15,741 nucleotides of DNA from Mobilitalea sp. (GTDB taxonomy: Bacteria; Bacillota_A; Clostridia; Lachnospirales; Lachnospiraceae), in NCBI GenBank assembly GCA_029974875.1, contig JARKQP010000351.1, positions 1 to 15,741 of the forward strand, written 5' to 3'. The position numbers were made by a program, and so were the translations under genes. Each line of letters opens with the position of its first letter. Within the stretch, counting starts at the first letter, position 1. Under the pieces are notes generated by a model. The model did no database searches, had not been told where the DNA came from, and saw only the letters and a program-made list of their open reading frames with translations. Positions 8,509-15,740 of this stretch are shown here, piece by piece.

Positions 8509-8568
8509 AAAATTTAAGAAGGTTTCATAATTTATCCGGTAGCTTTCATTTGAATATCAGCTTGGGCG

Positions 8569-10527
8569 TTAATTCTTAGATGGAAGCTTCTCATATACAA
8601 TCTGCAGGTCTTCCTGGTGGCCTTTATCCATCCTGTGCTTCGCCTTACGATTTGCGACGCTGTCAAAGATGATGGAGAAATCATAATCAGCGGGGTACAT
8701 TTCACTGGCAGCCACCTTAAGCTGTAAGCGCTTATGGTTAATAAATTCCTTCTTATGCTGTATCTGGACTCCCACCAGCCCCTTTTCATCCGAGGGCTGG
8801 AATACAATGCCGATTTTTTTCTGGGGGTACACCATTACGCTGTCACCGATCTGAAAACGCTGGCTGCGGGTTCCGGCCGGTTTTTGGGGAGAAGCCTTTT
8901 CTATTTTTGCGGGTATTATTTTCTGGGGGCTGCCACCGGGAAGGGGTATCGGATCCTCTTGCAGGAAATCCTTATCCGGCGGGGTGTGTTTTAACGCTCC
9001 TTCCCGGAGATAGGCTTCCGAGTAAGCCCTTTCCAGCATATGGGACGGGAGGCCGAGGCGCTTTGCGATATAAAGGGCGCAGCTTTCTCCTGCCGATCCG
9101 ATTTCTAACTGGTACAGTGGCTTTAAGGTCTCACGGTCAAAGGCCATTTTTGCATTTTGAAGACCTTCGGTATGCTCCGCATAATCCTTCACCTCAGGAT
9201 AATGGGTAGTGGCTACAAAGAGGCAGCCCTTGGATTTTAATTCCTCCAGGATGGAGATGGCGATACCCATACCCTCAGCCGGATCCGTACCTGAGCCCAG
9301 CTCGTCAAGCAGGATCAGGCTATCCTGGTCGGATTGGTTTAAAATGCCGATGATATTGGTGATGTGGGAAGAGAAGGTGGATAAATTCTCCGTTATGCTC
9401 TGGCCATCGCCGATATCACAAAGAACTACATTGTTCAGGCATAAATCGGCAGCCTCGCAGGGTACATGGAGTCCGCTCTGGGCCATAAGCTGAAATAGGC
9501 CGATGGTTTTTAAGGCGACGGTTTTACCTCCCGTATTCGGCCCTGTGATTATGATTCCCCGTATCCCTCCACCGATAGAGAAATTAAGGGGGACGCATTC
9601 GGCAGGTTTTATCAGGGGGTGTCTGCCCTCCACAATTTTTATTGCTCTCTCCGTGTTAATTTTTGGAGGGATTGCTTTCATATCCAGGCTGAGCTTTGCC
9701 TTAGCGAATATGATATCGAGGGTTTCCATGGCCTCGATATTTAAGCGGATATTGACCCCGTTCTCACTTACAAGGGCGGATAGGACGTATAAAATTCTTC
9801 TCTCCTCGTTGCTCTCTTCAATTTCAAGCAGGGAGAGTTCATCCTTCCGCTTTGAAACAGAGACCGGCTCTATAAAATAAGTTGATCCGGTGGAAGAGAT
9901 ATCGTGGACAGTCCCGCTGACCATGTGCTTAAATTCCCGTTTTACCGGAAGTACAAAGTGCCCGTTCCTTGTTGACACATAGCTGTCGGTAAACCATTCC
10001 TTTTTGCTCCGCAGCTGGTTCTCCAGCTTGGATCTTATATCGGACCGGATTTGTTCCATCCTCTTACGGATATCCTTTAATTCCTTTGAAGCTCCGTCAT
10101 CGACAATGTGGTTTCTGATGGCGAGCTCTATTTCCTGGTACAGGCCGGATAATTCGTTGATGGAGCCGCCATAGGCAGCGATATCCACCTGCAGTGATTC
10201 CGCTTTTTTTAAAAAGCTTTTCATCCGTCTGCAGGCATTAATAAATAAGTTGATTTCGGTAAGCTGCTCAGGGAGGAGCATAGCTCCTTTTTCCGAAAGC
10301 TCCAGCAGCATGGGAACCTCCTTCATCACCGCCAGAGGTGCTGAGCCTACCGTGTCTAATATCCTACGTGCTTCCGTTGTTTCCTTTAGTTTTGCGGTTA
10401 CTTCCCGCTCGCTTAAATAAGGTCTGAGCTCCTTAAGTTTTTGCCGGGCCTGCTCGGATATTGCATTATCACTTAGCATGGCCAGTATTTTGTTAAACTC
10501 TAATGAGAGCATTGATTTTTCAAACAT
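8569..10527 (-). CDS. MutS2-type ATPase lacking the Smr domain
   Basis: A 652-residue MutS2-family protein. Like MutS2 it lacks the MutS mismatch-recognition and connector domains and starts with the core/clamp region (about 1-290). The ABC-type ATPase follows, with Walker A GPNTGGKT (329-336), STFSSHI, Walker B LILLDE (D408, E409) plus GSGTDP, and ATTHYPEV. After a Pro/Lys-rich linker (about 515-556) there is a KOW-like basic segment (557-609, RFQIGDSVMVYPQKKIGIVF). The last 43 residues (DYDFSIIFDSVANRKAKH...) replace the Smr nuclease domain of ordinary MutS2 (about 780-790 residues). No frameshift or leftover Smr follows the stop, so this looks like a distinct subfamily rather than a broken gene. 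The start is supported by GGAGGT six bases upstream. MutS2 has been linked to recombination control and to splitting of collided ribosomes; which applies here is not known. The leader suggests attenuation. Confidence 0.9.
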   Translation of the reverse strand: MFEKSMLSLEFNKILAMLSDNAISEQARQKLKELRPYLSEREVTAKLKETTEARRILDTVGSAPLAVMKEVPMLLELSEKGAMLLPEQLTEINLFINACRRMKSFLKKAESLQVDIAAYGGSINELSGLYQEIELAIRNHIVDDGASKELKDIRKRMEQIRSDIRSKLENQLRSKKEWFTDSYVSTRNGHFVLPVKREFKHMVSGTVHDISSTGSTYFIEPVSVSKRKDELSLLEIEESNEERRILYVLSALVSENGVNIRLNIEAMETLDIIFAKAKLSLDMKAIPPKINTERAIKIVEGRHPLIKPAECVPLNFSIGGGIRGIIITGPNTGGKTVALKTIGLFQLMAQSGLHVPCEAADLCLNNVVLCDIGDGQSITENLSTFSSHITNIIGILNQSDQDSLILLDELGSGTDPAEGMGIAISILEELKSKGCLFVATTHYPEVKDYAEHTEGLQNAKMAFDRETLKPLYQLEIGSAGESCALYIAKRLGLPSHMLERAYSEAYLREGALKHTPPDKDFLQEDPIPLPGGSPQKIIPAKIEKASPQKPAGTRSQRFQIGDSVMVYPQKKIGIVFQPSDEKGLVGVQIQHKKEFINHKRLQLKVAASEMYPADYDFSIIFDSVANRKAKHRMDKGHQEDLQIVYEKLPSKN

Positions 10528-10562
10528 GATGAAACCTCCAATGTTTTAATTACATAATAATA

Positions 10563-10610
10563 GCCCACAGTTAGCCTACCAATACGTTTGGGCAGAATAC
10601 TCCTGTGGGC
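10563..10610 (-). other. Hairpin in the leader just upstream of the MutS2-like gene
   Basis: An 8-bp perfect stem (10563-10570 with 10603-10610, GCCCACAG/CTGTGGGC) encloses a smaller CCAA/TTGG stem. It sits between the leader terminator and the RBS, and no T-run follows, so it is not a terminator. It could affect RNA stability or be part of the alternative folding of the leader. Confidence 0.4.
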
Positions 10611-10685
10611 ATTTGTCTTAAAGCTAAGGGAGGGTATAGCTGAAAGCTGCCATGAGTTTTCAGATGTGTCCCAGGAGAGGGGTAC

Positions 10686-10718
10686 AAAAAAAGCATAACA
10701 GGAAGCTACCTATTATGC
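10686..10718 (-). terminator. Intrinsic terminator inside the MutS2-like gene leader
   Basis: On the minus strand GCATAATAGG (10718-10709), a TAGCTT loop and CCTGTTATGC (10702-10693) form a 10-bp stem with one G-T pair, followed directly by seven T (10692-10686). This is a textbook Rho-independent terminator about 160 bases before the start codon. No full-length gene lies upstream on this strand, so it must end a short leader transcript or a small RNA. Confidence 0.85.
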
Positions 10719-10768
10719 CTTGGAGTTAAAGTAAAGATTGCACTCTCTCTATAGCAAGACAATTTTGA

Positions 10769-10877
10769 GTATTTACTGTAAAGGTAGAAAGCTGGGTACA
10801 CAAATAAAAAGGTAGTTAGGTACCCCACTTAATATTTTTTTGTACTAATTAGCACAAGCCTCTTTTACAGTTAATAC
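10769..10877 (-). other. Leader RNA stem that sequesters the short reading frame
   Basis: An inverted repeat: 10862-10877, codons 3-8 of the 12-codon reading frame (the last only in part), is complementary at 14 of 16 positions to 10769-10784. A second 6-bp stem, GGGTAC/GTACCC (10794-10799 with 10820-10825), nests inside. A ribosome on the short frame would open the outer stem. The freed segment contains CTACCT, as does the nearby 10813-10818; each is complementary to AGGTAG in the 5' arm of the terminator, a possible but short antiterminator contact. Confidence 0.5.
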
Positions 10878-10883
10878 CGACAT
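10845..10883 (-). CDS. 12-codon leader peptide (MSVLTVKEACAN)
   Basis: A short open reading frame in the leader of the MutS2-like gene: ATG at 10883-10881, TAG at 10847-10845, product MSVLTVKEACAN. A Shine-Dalgarno AAAGGA (10897-10892) lies 8 bases before the ATG, and a strong promoter about 50 bases upstream. Its position before a base-paired segment and an intrinsic terminator is that of leader peptides in ribosome-mediated attenuators. The codons are not a run of one amino acid, so amino-acid starvation sensing is unlikely; stalling by a drug or by general translation stress fits better. This is inferred from layout only. Confidence 0.5.
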   Translation of the reverse strand: MSVLTVKEACAN

Positions 10884-10936
10884 CAAAACCGTCCTTTCAA
10901 TTAAAATACATAGAATAAGATTCATATAACATTTTG

Positions 10937-10965
10937 ATTCTAACATATGAATGTATTAATGTCAA
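10937..10965 (-). promoter_or_regulatory. Near-consensus promoter for the MutS2-like gene leader
   Basis: On the minus strand there is TTGACA (10965-10960), a 17-base spacer and TAGAAT (10942-10937), with TG at the extended -10 position (TGTTAGAAT). The -35 is perfect and the -10 is 5/6. Transcription would start near 10930, giving a leader of about 400 nt. Confidence 0.8.
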
Positions 10966-11211
10966 AGTTCTTTTTTACCCGGGCTGGATATTTTTGGACT
11001 GTACATACTGTATACTTTTTTGCTAAGCTGGAAGCAGTTGGATGAAGATATTAATGTAGAGATATGACGAAAAAAGATTCTTTATGGAATATATGTGAAA
11101 TCTCTGATAGAATAAGATGGTGGGAATTCATATAATAAAATTCTGCATTAGCTACCATGCTTTACAATTTTAAATTAAATTATCAAGGAAAAGTGATAGG
11201 AGAAAACGTAT
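10966..11211. other. Intergenic region upstream of the MarR-family gene
   Basis: AT-rich, no gene seen. A TATAAT (11131-11136) lies 75 bases before the MarR start but has no good -35; it sits inside a short GAATT/AATTC inverted repeat (11124-11128, 11139-11143) that could be an autoregulatory operator. A tandem near-repeat ACTGTACAT/ACTGTATAC (10998-11015) lies upstream of the leftward promoter at 10937-10965. Both are weak candidates for regulator binding sites. Confidence 0.35.
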
Positions 11212-11634
11212 ATGCTAGAAAAAGAATTCGAAAAGCTATATTACAAATTCCGCAATAATTATTGTAAGAATCTGTTTTCCGGTGTTAGTGATGAAAAAGA
11301 CAGTCTGAGCCCGACAGAATCCTATTGTGTAGAAGCGATTTTTCTGTTAAACAGGCCGACGGTGCGCCAATTTGCTGACTTTGTGAATATTTCACAGCCC
11401 AATGCGACCTACCGTGTCAGTAATTTAATCAGCAAGGGATATGTCAGAAAGGTATTATCCCTGGATGACCGAAGAGAATATTTTCTGGAGGTAACAGATA
11501 AGTTTTCGAAGAATTATGGAGTAAATGCTTCCTTCAATGCAGAATTAATGGGCAATATCCGTGAAAAGTTTTCTAAAGAGGAGCTGGCGCAGCTGGAAGA
11601 GCTGATTAAAAAAGTAAATGAGCTGATGATGTAA
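11212..11634 (+). CDS. MarR-family transcriptional regulator
   Basis: A 140-residue protein with the MarR winged helix-turn-helix layout: N-terminal dimerisation helix, LSPTESYCVEAIFLL, recognition region RQFADFVNISQPNATYRVSNLISKGYV (about 52-80), and a wing with the typical acidic-arginine turn (LSLDDRREYFLEVTDKF, about 84-100), then a C-terminal dimerisation helix. MarR proteins act as homodimers, usually as repressors released by a small ligand or by oxidation. AGGAG (11198-11202) lies 9 bases before the ATG. The gene is divergent from the MutS2-like gene, with about 680 bases between starts, and upstream of a secreted peptidoglycan-binding protein. Its targets cannot be read from the sequence; its own promoter or the neighbouring leader are the first candidates. 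Confidence 0.88.
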   Translation: MLEKEFEKLYYKFRNNYCKNLFSGVSDEKDSLSPTESYCVEAIFLLNRPTVRQFADFVNISQPNATYRVSNLISKGYVRKVLSLDDRREYFLEVTDKFSKNYGVNASFNAELMGNIREKFSKEELAQLEELIKKVNELMM

Positions 11635-11727
11635 GATAGATGCAAAGGGATGCATGTGGTAATGGATTTTGCTCTACTATAGTAGAATATCAATGTCAGG
11701 AGAAAATAAAATAATAATCCGGTGTGG

Positions 11728-11790
11728 AGGCTATCCAAAATAAGAAGTACAGGCTGATAATGCTTGTATTTTGCTTGTTTTGGATAGCCT
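11728..11790 (+). terminator. Long hairpin after the MarR-family gene
   Basis: A 13-bp perfect stem (11728-11740 with 11778-11790, AGGCTATCCAAAA/TTTTGGATAGCCT) extends by four more pairs, and a second 7-bp stem TACAGGC/GCTTGTA nests inside. The sequence after it is TTAACTTTTATT, a broken T-run, so it is a plausible but not ideal terminator, 94 bases after the MarR stop. It could also be a small palindromic repeat. Confidence 0.6.
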
Positions 11791-11872
11791 TAACTTTTAT
11801 TCCAGGTGCTTCCTAGGTTACCATTTATTACATAATTATAAAATAAATATTACATAAATGTTAAATTATGCA

Positions 11873-11901
11873 TTGACTTGTTAATACATGTGTAATATAA
11901 T
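11873..11901 (+). promoter_or_regulatory. Promoter of the peptidoglycan-binding protein gene
   Basis: TTGACT (11873-11878), a 17-base spacer and TATAAT (11896-11901) match sigma-A at 5/6 and 6/6. The predicted start near 11908 gives a leader of about 58 bases. The upstream 50 bases are very AT-rich, like an UP element. Confidence 0.75.
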
Positions 11902-11965
11902 TAGCCCATAACATACCATACAAATGAGAAAAAATAAGGAATTACAAAAAGCTAGGAGAACAAAA

Positions 11966-12961
11966 ATGAAAAACAGATTACTTATGAAAATGGCAGCAAT
12001 TTGTATGGCAGCATTTATGGTTACAACACCGGTAAGCGCATCTGCGGCAACAATATTAAAGAGTGGTTCCAGAGGTAGTGAGGTGAAGACGGTCCAGTCA
12101 GCTTTAAAGGAATTAGGATATTTTAAATATAGTAAGCTGACCGGCTACTATGGAAATATTACAAAAACAGCAGTGAAACGCTTCCAAAAGGATAATGGAA
12201 CCGCCGCCGACGGTATTGTAGGAAAGAAAACATTGGCTCTGTTAAATGAAGCTATTGAGGGAAAGAACAGTGCTGAAAGTGACAAAAGTGCAGAGGTACA
12301 AACAAAGCAGCTAACTGTGGAGGTACAAACAGAGCAGGTAACTGCGGAGGGAGAAGCGGAACAGGTAACTGAAGAGGGGCAAGCAGAGCAGGTAACTGCA
12401 GTGGCGAAAAAAGCCGAAGCTCCAGTAAGTAAATTGATAAGTACATTAATGTCAGTTGGTACCTCCGGTAACATGCTTGGAGACCTGGATTGGTTTAAGC
12501 AGGTTAGAAGCATATGGAACAGAGGAGAAGTGGCTCTGGTCACTGATGTTGATACGGGAAAATCCTTTCAGGTTAAGAGAACCTATGGAACGAACCACGC
12601 AGATGTTGAACCCCTCACCAAGAAGGATACGGGAGTCATCAAAGATATTTGGGGAGGCTTTAGTTGGGAGAGGAGAGCTGTAGTTGTTGAAATTAACGGC
12701 TATGTCATAGCAGGCTCCATGACGGCAATGCCCCATGCAGGAGTTGACTCCAAGGCTGCGAATAAATATGTCAGCAACCGCAGCGCAGGCTATGGAAGAG
12801 GTATTAATTTAGATGCAGTTAAGGGAAATGGCTGCAGCGGAGTTATGGACATACATTTTAAAAACAGCAGGACACATACCACTAACCGGCTACAAAGTGT
12901 ACAGCAGAATATGGTAAAGAAGGCCGCAAGTTATATAAAGGAATTAGTTATGGAATTGTAA
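11966..12961 (+). CDS. Secreted peptidoglycan-binding domain protein
   Basis: A 331-residue exported protein. The chosen ATG (11966) has AGGAG (11954-11958) 7 bases upstream and gives a clean signal peptide (MKNRLLMKMAAICMAAFM..., likely cut after SASA at residue 27); the in-frame start at 11924 has no RBS. A PG_binding_1 domain follows (about 33-95: GSRGSEVKTVQSALKELGYF ... ADGIVGKKTLALL). Next come four 9-residue repeats (111-146) and a C-terminal domain of about 165 residues with TDVDTGKSFQVKRTYGTNHADVE, MPHAG, GYGRGINLDAVKGNGCSG and DIHFKNSRTH. That domain recurs in clostridial cell-wall proteins but I know no proven function. Its conserved His/Asp residues suggest an enzyme or metal site. 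It probably acts on or at the cell wall. Confidence 0.85.
   Translation: MKNRLLMKMAAICMAAFMVTTPVSASAATILKSGSRGSEVKTVQSALKELGYFKYSKLTGYYGNITKTAVKRFQKDNGTAADGIVGKKTLALLNEAIEGKNSAESDKSAEVQTKQLTVEVQTEQVTAEGEAEQVTEEGQAEQVTAVAKKAEAPVSKLISTLMSVGTSGNMLGDLDWFKQVRSIWNRGEVALVTDVDTGKSFQVKRTYGTNHADVEPLTKKDTGVIKDIWGGFSWERRAVVVEINGYVIAGSMTAMPHAGVDSKAANKYVSNRSAGYGRGINLDAVKGNGCSGVMDIHFKNSRTHTTNRLQSVQQNMVKKAASYIKELVMEL
12296..12403 (+). repeat. Four tandem 27-bp in-frame repeats
   Basis: Units at 12296, 12323, 12350 and 12377 encode VQTKQLTVE, VQTEQVTAE, GEAEQVTEE and GQAEQVTAV. They form an acidic Gln/Thr-rich linker between the wall-binding and C-terminal domains. Copy number may vary between strains by slippage, in steps of nine residues. 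Confidence 0.85.
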
Positions 12962-13015
12962 TGCTTTAGAATAGCCGCGGAAAGTATAATAGTACATATA
13001 GTAATATGGTGCCCT

Positions 13016-13318
13016 TTAAAAATGCTGAAAGAACATGTCGTTAAAATCAATGCGGAATAAGATGGTCGCATATGGATTTCCGGCAACAGGTTTATATATT
13101 TCAATTTCAGCCAAATGGGAACTGCAATTTAAGCTGTCCCAAGGCTTTGCTATACACAAGTAGCGGTGCTTTATGCCGATCTGCTGCTGGGATGCGACAG
13201 CAATAGGGCAGTAATAGTAACCATCACAATGCTGGTCCATTACCAGATGGAAAAGGTACATTTGATAGTCGGTAACAGTTGGTTCATAGTTCCAATTAAA
13301 ATTGTAGCCTTGGATCAT
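13016..13318 (-). CDS. Small protein of unknown function
   Basis: A 100-residue protein, MIQGYNFNWNYEPTV..., that I do not recognise. The start at 13318 is preferred over one six codons upstream because AGGAG lies 8 bases before it. It is rich in Tyr, Phe, His and Cys (MDQHCDGYYYCPIAVASQQQ; RYLCIAKPWDSLNC) and has no signal peptide or membrane helix. A promoter candidate and palindrome lie upstream, which argues for a real gene rather than chance. It converges on the peptidoglycan-binding gene, 54 bases apart, and lies past the terminator of the yyaL transcript. The four cysteines and several histidines could bind metal, but they form no spaced zinc motif I can name. The coding call is moderate. 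Confidence 0.6.
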   Translation of the reverse strand: MIQGYNFNWNYEPTVTDYQMYLFHLVMDQHCDGYYYCPIAVASQQQIGIKHRYLCIAKPWDSLNCSSHLAEIEIYKPVAGNPYATILFRIDFNDMFFQHF

Positions 13319-13361
13319 AAAGCTAGCTCCTCGCATTTATGGACCGTCAAATAATATGGCC

Positions 13362-13381
13362 ATAATACCTCACGGTATTAT
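13362..13381. promoter_or_regulatory. Palindrome overlapping the promoter of the small unknown gene
   Basis: An 8-bp perfect inverted repeat ATAATACC/GGTATTAT around four bases (13370-13373). It covers the -10 and the predicted start on the minus strand, where a repressor would block transcription. In RNA it would be a hairpin with a GTGA loop. Confidence 0.45.
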
Positions 13382-13405
13382 ATGCAGGCAGCTTAAGATT
13401 ATGAA
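13377..13405 (-). promoter_or_regulatory. Promoter candidate for the small unknown gene
   Basis: On the minus strand there is TTCATA (13405-13400), 17 bases and TATAAT (13382-13377). The -35 is 4/6 and the -10 perfect. The leader would be about 50 bases. Confidence 0.5.
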
Positions 13406-13428
13406 TATTTTCTCGCACCGTTACAGCT

Positions 13429-13467
13429 TTAAAAAAAGTAGGATTCTTTGGATCCTACTTTTTTTAA
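13429..13467. terminator. Bidirectional intrinsic terminator downstream of yyaL
   Basis: A 16-bp stem (13429-13444 with 13452-13467), with GTAGGAT/ATCCTAC as its core and flanking A7/T7 runs. Both strands read into a run of seven T. It lies about 180 bases after the yyaL stop, and is best read as the end of that transcript, insulating the small gene beyond it. Confidence 0.85.
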
Positions 13468-13540
13468 GGCAATTTTTAAAACAAGTTTAGTTGGTGGGTT
13501 CAATAGCTTCAAGAATTTCTATTCTATATAACTTTAGATG

Positions 13541-13583
13541 AACAAGGCCGGATAGCCCCAATGCAGCAGCTTCCAGCCTTGTT
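13541..13583. other. Hairpin in the 3' region of yyaL
   Basis: AACAAGGC (13541-13548) and GCCTTGTT (13576-13583) form an 8-bp perfect stem, extended by three pairs across one mismatch. No T-run follows on either strand. It would lie in the yyaL 3' untranslated region, between the stop and the terminator at 13429-13467. Confidence 0.4.
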
Positions 13584-13643
13584 TACTATCACAGGGAAAA
13601 TTAGATTAAACTATAGCGTGACAGCTCTTTTACTATGCCGGAC

Positions 13644-15740
13644 TTACTTATAGCAGTTCAATTCATTAGTCGGTGCGTAGCAATGGTGGTTTTCGCAGAT
13701 ATAATAGGTGGTTTTATCGTTTATTGTGCGGTAGTCCTGTGTAAAATCGGCAATTTTGCTTAGGGCATCCATATTTTGGTCTGTTTTTAACAATACAACT
13801 GTATTTGGTTCAAATTGCTGTGACAGATAGTCGGATAATTCCTCATGGTTTTCTAAATCGGAGGCAGATCTGTCGTTTGCGCGGGAGGAAGCATTCCTGC
13901 TGGCAACACATACGATTTCCTTCGTAGGATAGAGCGCCTGCATAAAGGCGATTAAGGAAAAGCTGTGTCCTGCCGGGTATTCCTTTACCTGCCCTGCAAG
14001 GAAGCGAAGCTGCTTATTGGCAAACCCCATAAAATCCGGGTTGGCGGTAATATTAGCCAAGCGCCGGAGCACGTAACCGGCTACGGAGTTACCGGAAGGG
14101 ATGGCTCCGTCGTATACTTCCTTTGGACGGTATAGTAATTGCTCAGAATCGTGGGCATTTAGGAAAAAGCCGCCATATTTATCATCCCAGAAAAGCTGTA
14201 TCATACGGTAGGCGGTGGAGGCTGCCCTTTTCAGGTAATCAACCTCAAAGGTCGCCTCATAGAGGGACAGGCAGGCCATGCAATAAAAGGCATAATCATC
14301 AAGGTGGCCGTCAAAAGCGGCATCACCGTCACGGTATCTGACAAAAAGGCGGCCTTCCTCATTCACCAGCCTGGAATTGATGAAATCCATGGCATGCTTT
14401 GCGGTATCAATATATTCTATGGTCTGGAAAACCCTGCCTGCAGTGGCATAGGCAGTAATCATAAGAGCATTCCAGGAGGTCAGTATCTTATCATCCGTAT
14501 GGAGCTTATGACGGTCGCGGCGGTAGTCATAAAGGGCGTTGCATAGCCGCACGATCCTCTCGTTATCCGTATTAAAGTCTTTGGACTTGATCAGGTTAGG
14601 GATGGAGCGGGCTTCAAAGTTGCCCTCCTTAGTAATATCAAAATACTCACAGAAGAAGGAGCCCTCCGCATGGCCCAAAACATTTATAATCTCATCTGTT
14701 GTAAAGGTATAATATTTCCCCTCTTCTCCCTCACTGTCCGCATCCTGGGCAGAATAAAAGCCTCCCTCGGCATCCGTCATTTCCCTGCGGATATATTCAA
14801 GGACCTGCTCGGCGACAACGAAATAAAGCTTATCCTTTGTATATTGATAGGCTTCCGTATAGGTCAATGCCAGCAAGGCATTATCGTAGAGCATTTTTTC
14901 AAAATGGGGGACGAGCCATTTCGCATCAGTGGAATATCTGGAAAAACCATAGCCGATATGGTCATAGATTCCACCGCGGAACATGTGCTTTAAGGTGTTT
15001 TCCACCATGAACAGTGAATTTTCATCCTTCTCCAGCTTTGCATGCCGAAGTAAGAACATAAGATTATGGGGTGAAGGGAATTTCGGTTCATTGCCAAAGC
15101 CCCCATAATCGTGGTCGAAGCTTTGGTTAAGCTGGGTGACGGCAAGGTTGATCAGATCCTTTGTAACCTCAGCACTATCAGAGGAGGCTTCAAACTCACG
15201 CTTCATGATATCGGCCAGCTGTGCTCCCGTGCGAAGCATATCATCCGGATCCTGCTCCCATTGGAGCCTAACCTGGTTTAAGAGGTCACAAAGCCCTATC
15301 ATCCCATACTGGGGCTCCTTTGGGATATAGGTTGCCGCATAAAAAGGCTTCTTGTCAGGGGTCATTAAGATGGTGAGAGGCCATCCCCCGGAGCCGGTAG
15401 TGACCTGGCAGATGGTCATATATACCGTATCAATGTCAGGGCGCTCCTCCTTATCAACCTTGATGCTGACAAAGCCTTCGTTTAAGAGCCTGGCAACTTC
15501 CTCATCCTCAAAGCTTTCGTGGGCCATGACATGGCACCAGTGACAGGTTGAGTAGCCGATGGAAAGGAAGATGGGCTTGTTTTCCTTCTTCGCCTTTTCA
15601 AAGGCTTCCGCGCCCCAGGGAAACCAATTGACTGGGTTGTACATATGCTGGAGCAGATAGGGTGATTTTTCTTCCGATAATTTATTGGGAATACGTGTTG
15701 TTCCTTTGCCGTTATTTGTTACATGTTCCGTTGTATTCAT
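13644..15740 (-). CDS. yyaL: YyaL/SPATA20-type thioredoxin-domain protein
   Basis: A 698-residue member of the DUF255 family (B. subtilis YyaL, human SPATA20). The N-terminal thioredoxin-like domain (about 20-180) starts with the family signature [18 protein letters not shown], has the CxxC motif as CHWCH (66-70), and continues with [11 protein letters not shown] and [12 protein letters not shown]. The rest (about 200-640) is an alpha/alpha-barrel like N-acylglucosamine 2-epimerases and glycosidases, including [37 protein letters not shown] and [14 protein letters not shown]. The true substrate of the family is not established. The protein ends normally at NCYK. The first ATG lies one base from the window end with no RBS visible, and about 20 residues precede the usual family start, so the start is provisional. 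A terminator lies downstream at 13429-13467. Confidence 0.9.
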   Translation of the reverse strand: MNTTEHVTNNGKGTTRIPNKLSEEKSPYLLQHMYNPVNWFPWGAEAFEKAKKENKPIFLSIGYSTCHWCHVMAHESFEDEEVARLLNEGFVSIKVDKEERPDIDTVYMTICQVTTGSGGWPLTILMTPDKKPFYAATYIPKEPQYGMIGLCDLLNQVRLQWEQDPDDMLRTGAQLADIMKREFEASSDSAEVTKDLINLAVTQLNQSFDHDYGGFGNEPKFPSPHNLMFLLRHAKLEKDENSLFMVENTLKHMFRGGIYDHIGYGFSRYSTDAKWLVPHFEKMLYDNALLALTYTEAYQYTKDKLYFVVAEQVLEYIRREMTDAEGGFYSAQDADSEGEEGKYYTFTTDEIINVLGHAEGSFFCEYFDITKEGNFEARSIPNLIKSKDFNTDNERIVRLCNALYDYRRDRHKLHTDDKILTSWNALMITAYATAGRVFQTIEYIDTAKHAMDFINSRLVNEEGRLFVRYRDGDAAFDGHLDDYAFYCMACLSLYEATFEVDYLKRAASTAYRMIQLFWDDKYGGFFLNAHDSEQLLYRPKEVYDGAIPSGNSVAGYVLRRLANITANPDFMGFANKQLRFLAGQVKEYPAGHSFSLIAFMQALYPTKEIVCVASRNASSRANDRSASDLENHEELSDYLSQQFEPNTVVLLKTDQNMDALSKIADFTQDYRTINDKTTYYICENHHCYAPTNELNCYK

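Noticed and set aside
8532..8807. Alternative minus frame at the 3' end of the MutS2-like gene, checked for a frameshifted Smr domain
   Set aside because: Its translation shows no Smr-like sequence, so the MutS2-like protein is not simply frameshifted here.
10528..10930. T-box or metabolite riboswitch in the MutS2-like leader
   Set aside because: No AGGGTGG...CCGCG T-box sequence and no conserved core of a riboswitch class that I can recognise; the short reading frame points to ribosome control instead.
11064..11134. 23-codon frame MTKKDSLWNICEISDRIRWW... upstream of the MarR-family gene
   Set aside because: No good Shine-Dalgarno, and its end overlaps the candidate -10 box for the MarR gene.
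12148..12736. Antisense frames under the peptidoglycan-binding gene, rich in Leu/Pro or Ser/Cys
   Set aside because: Their low complexity is the mirror of the 27-bp repeats on the coding strand.
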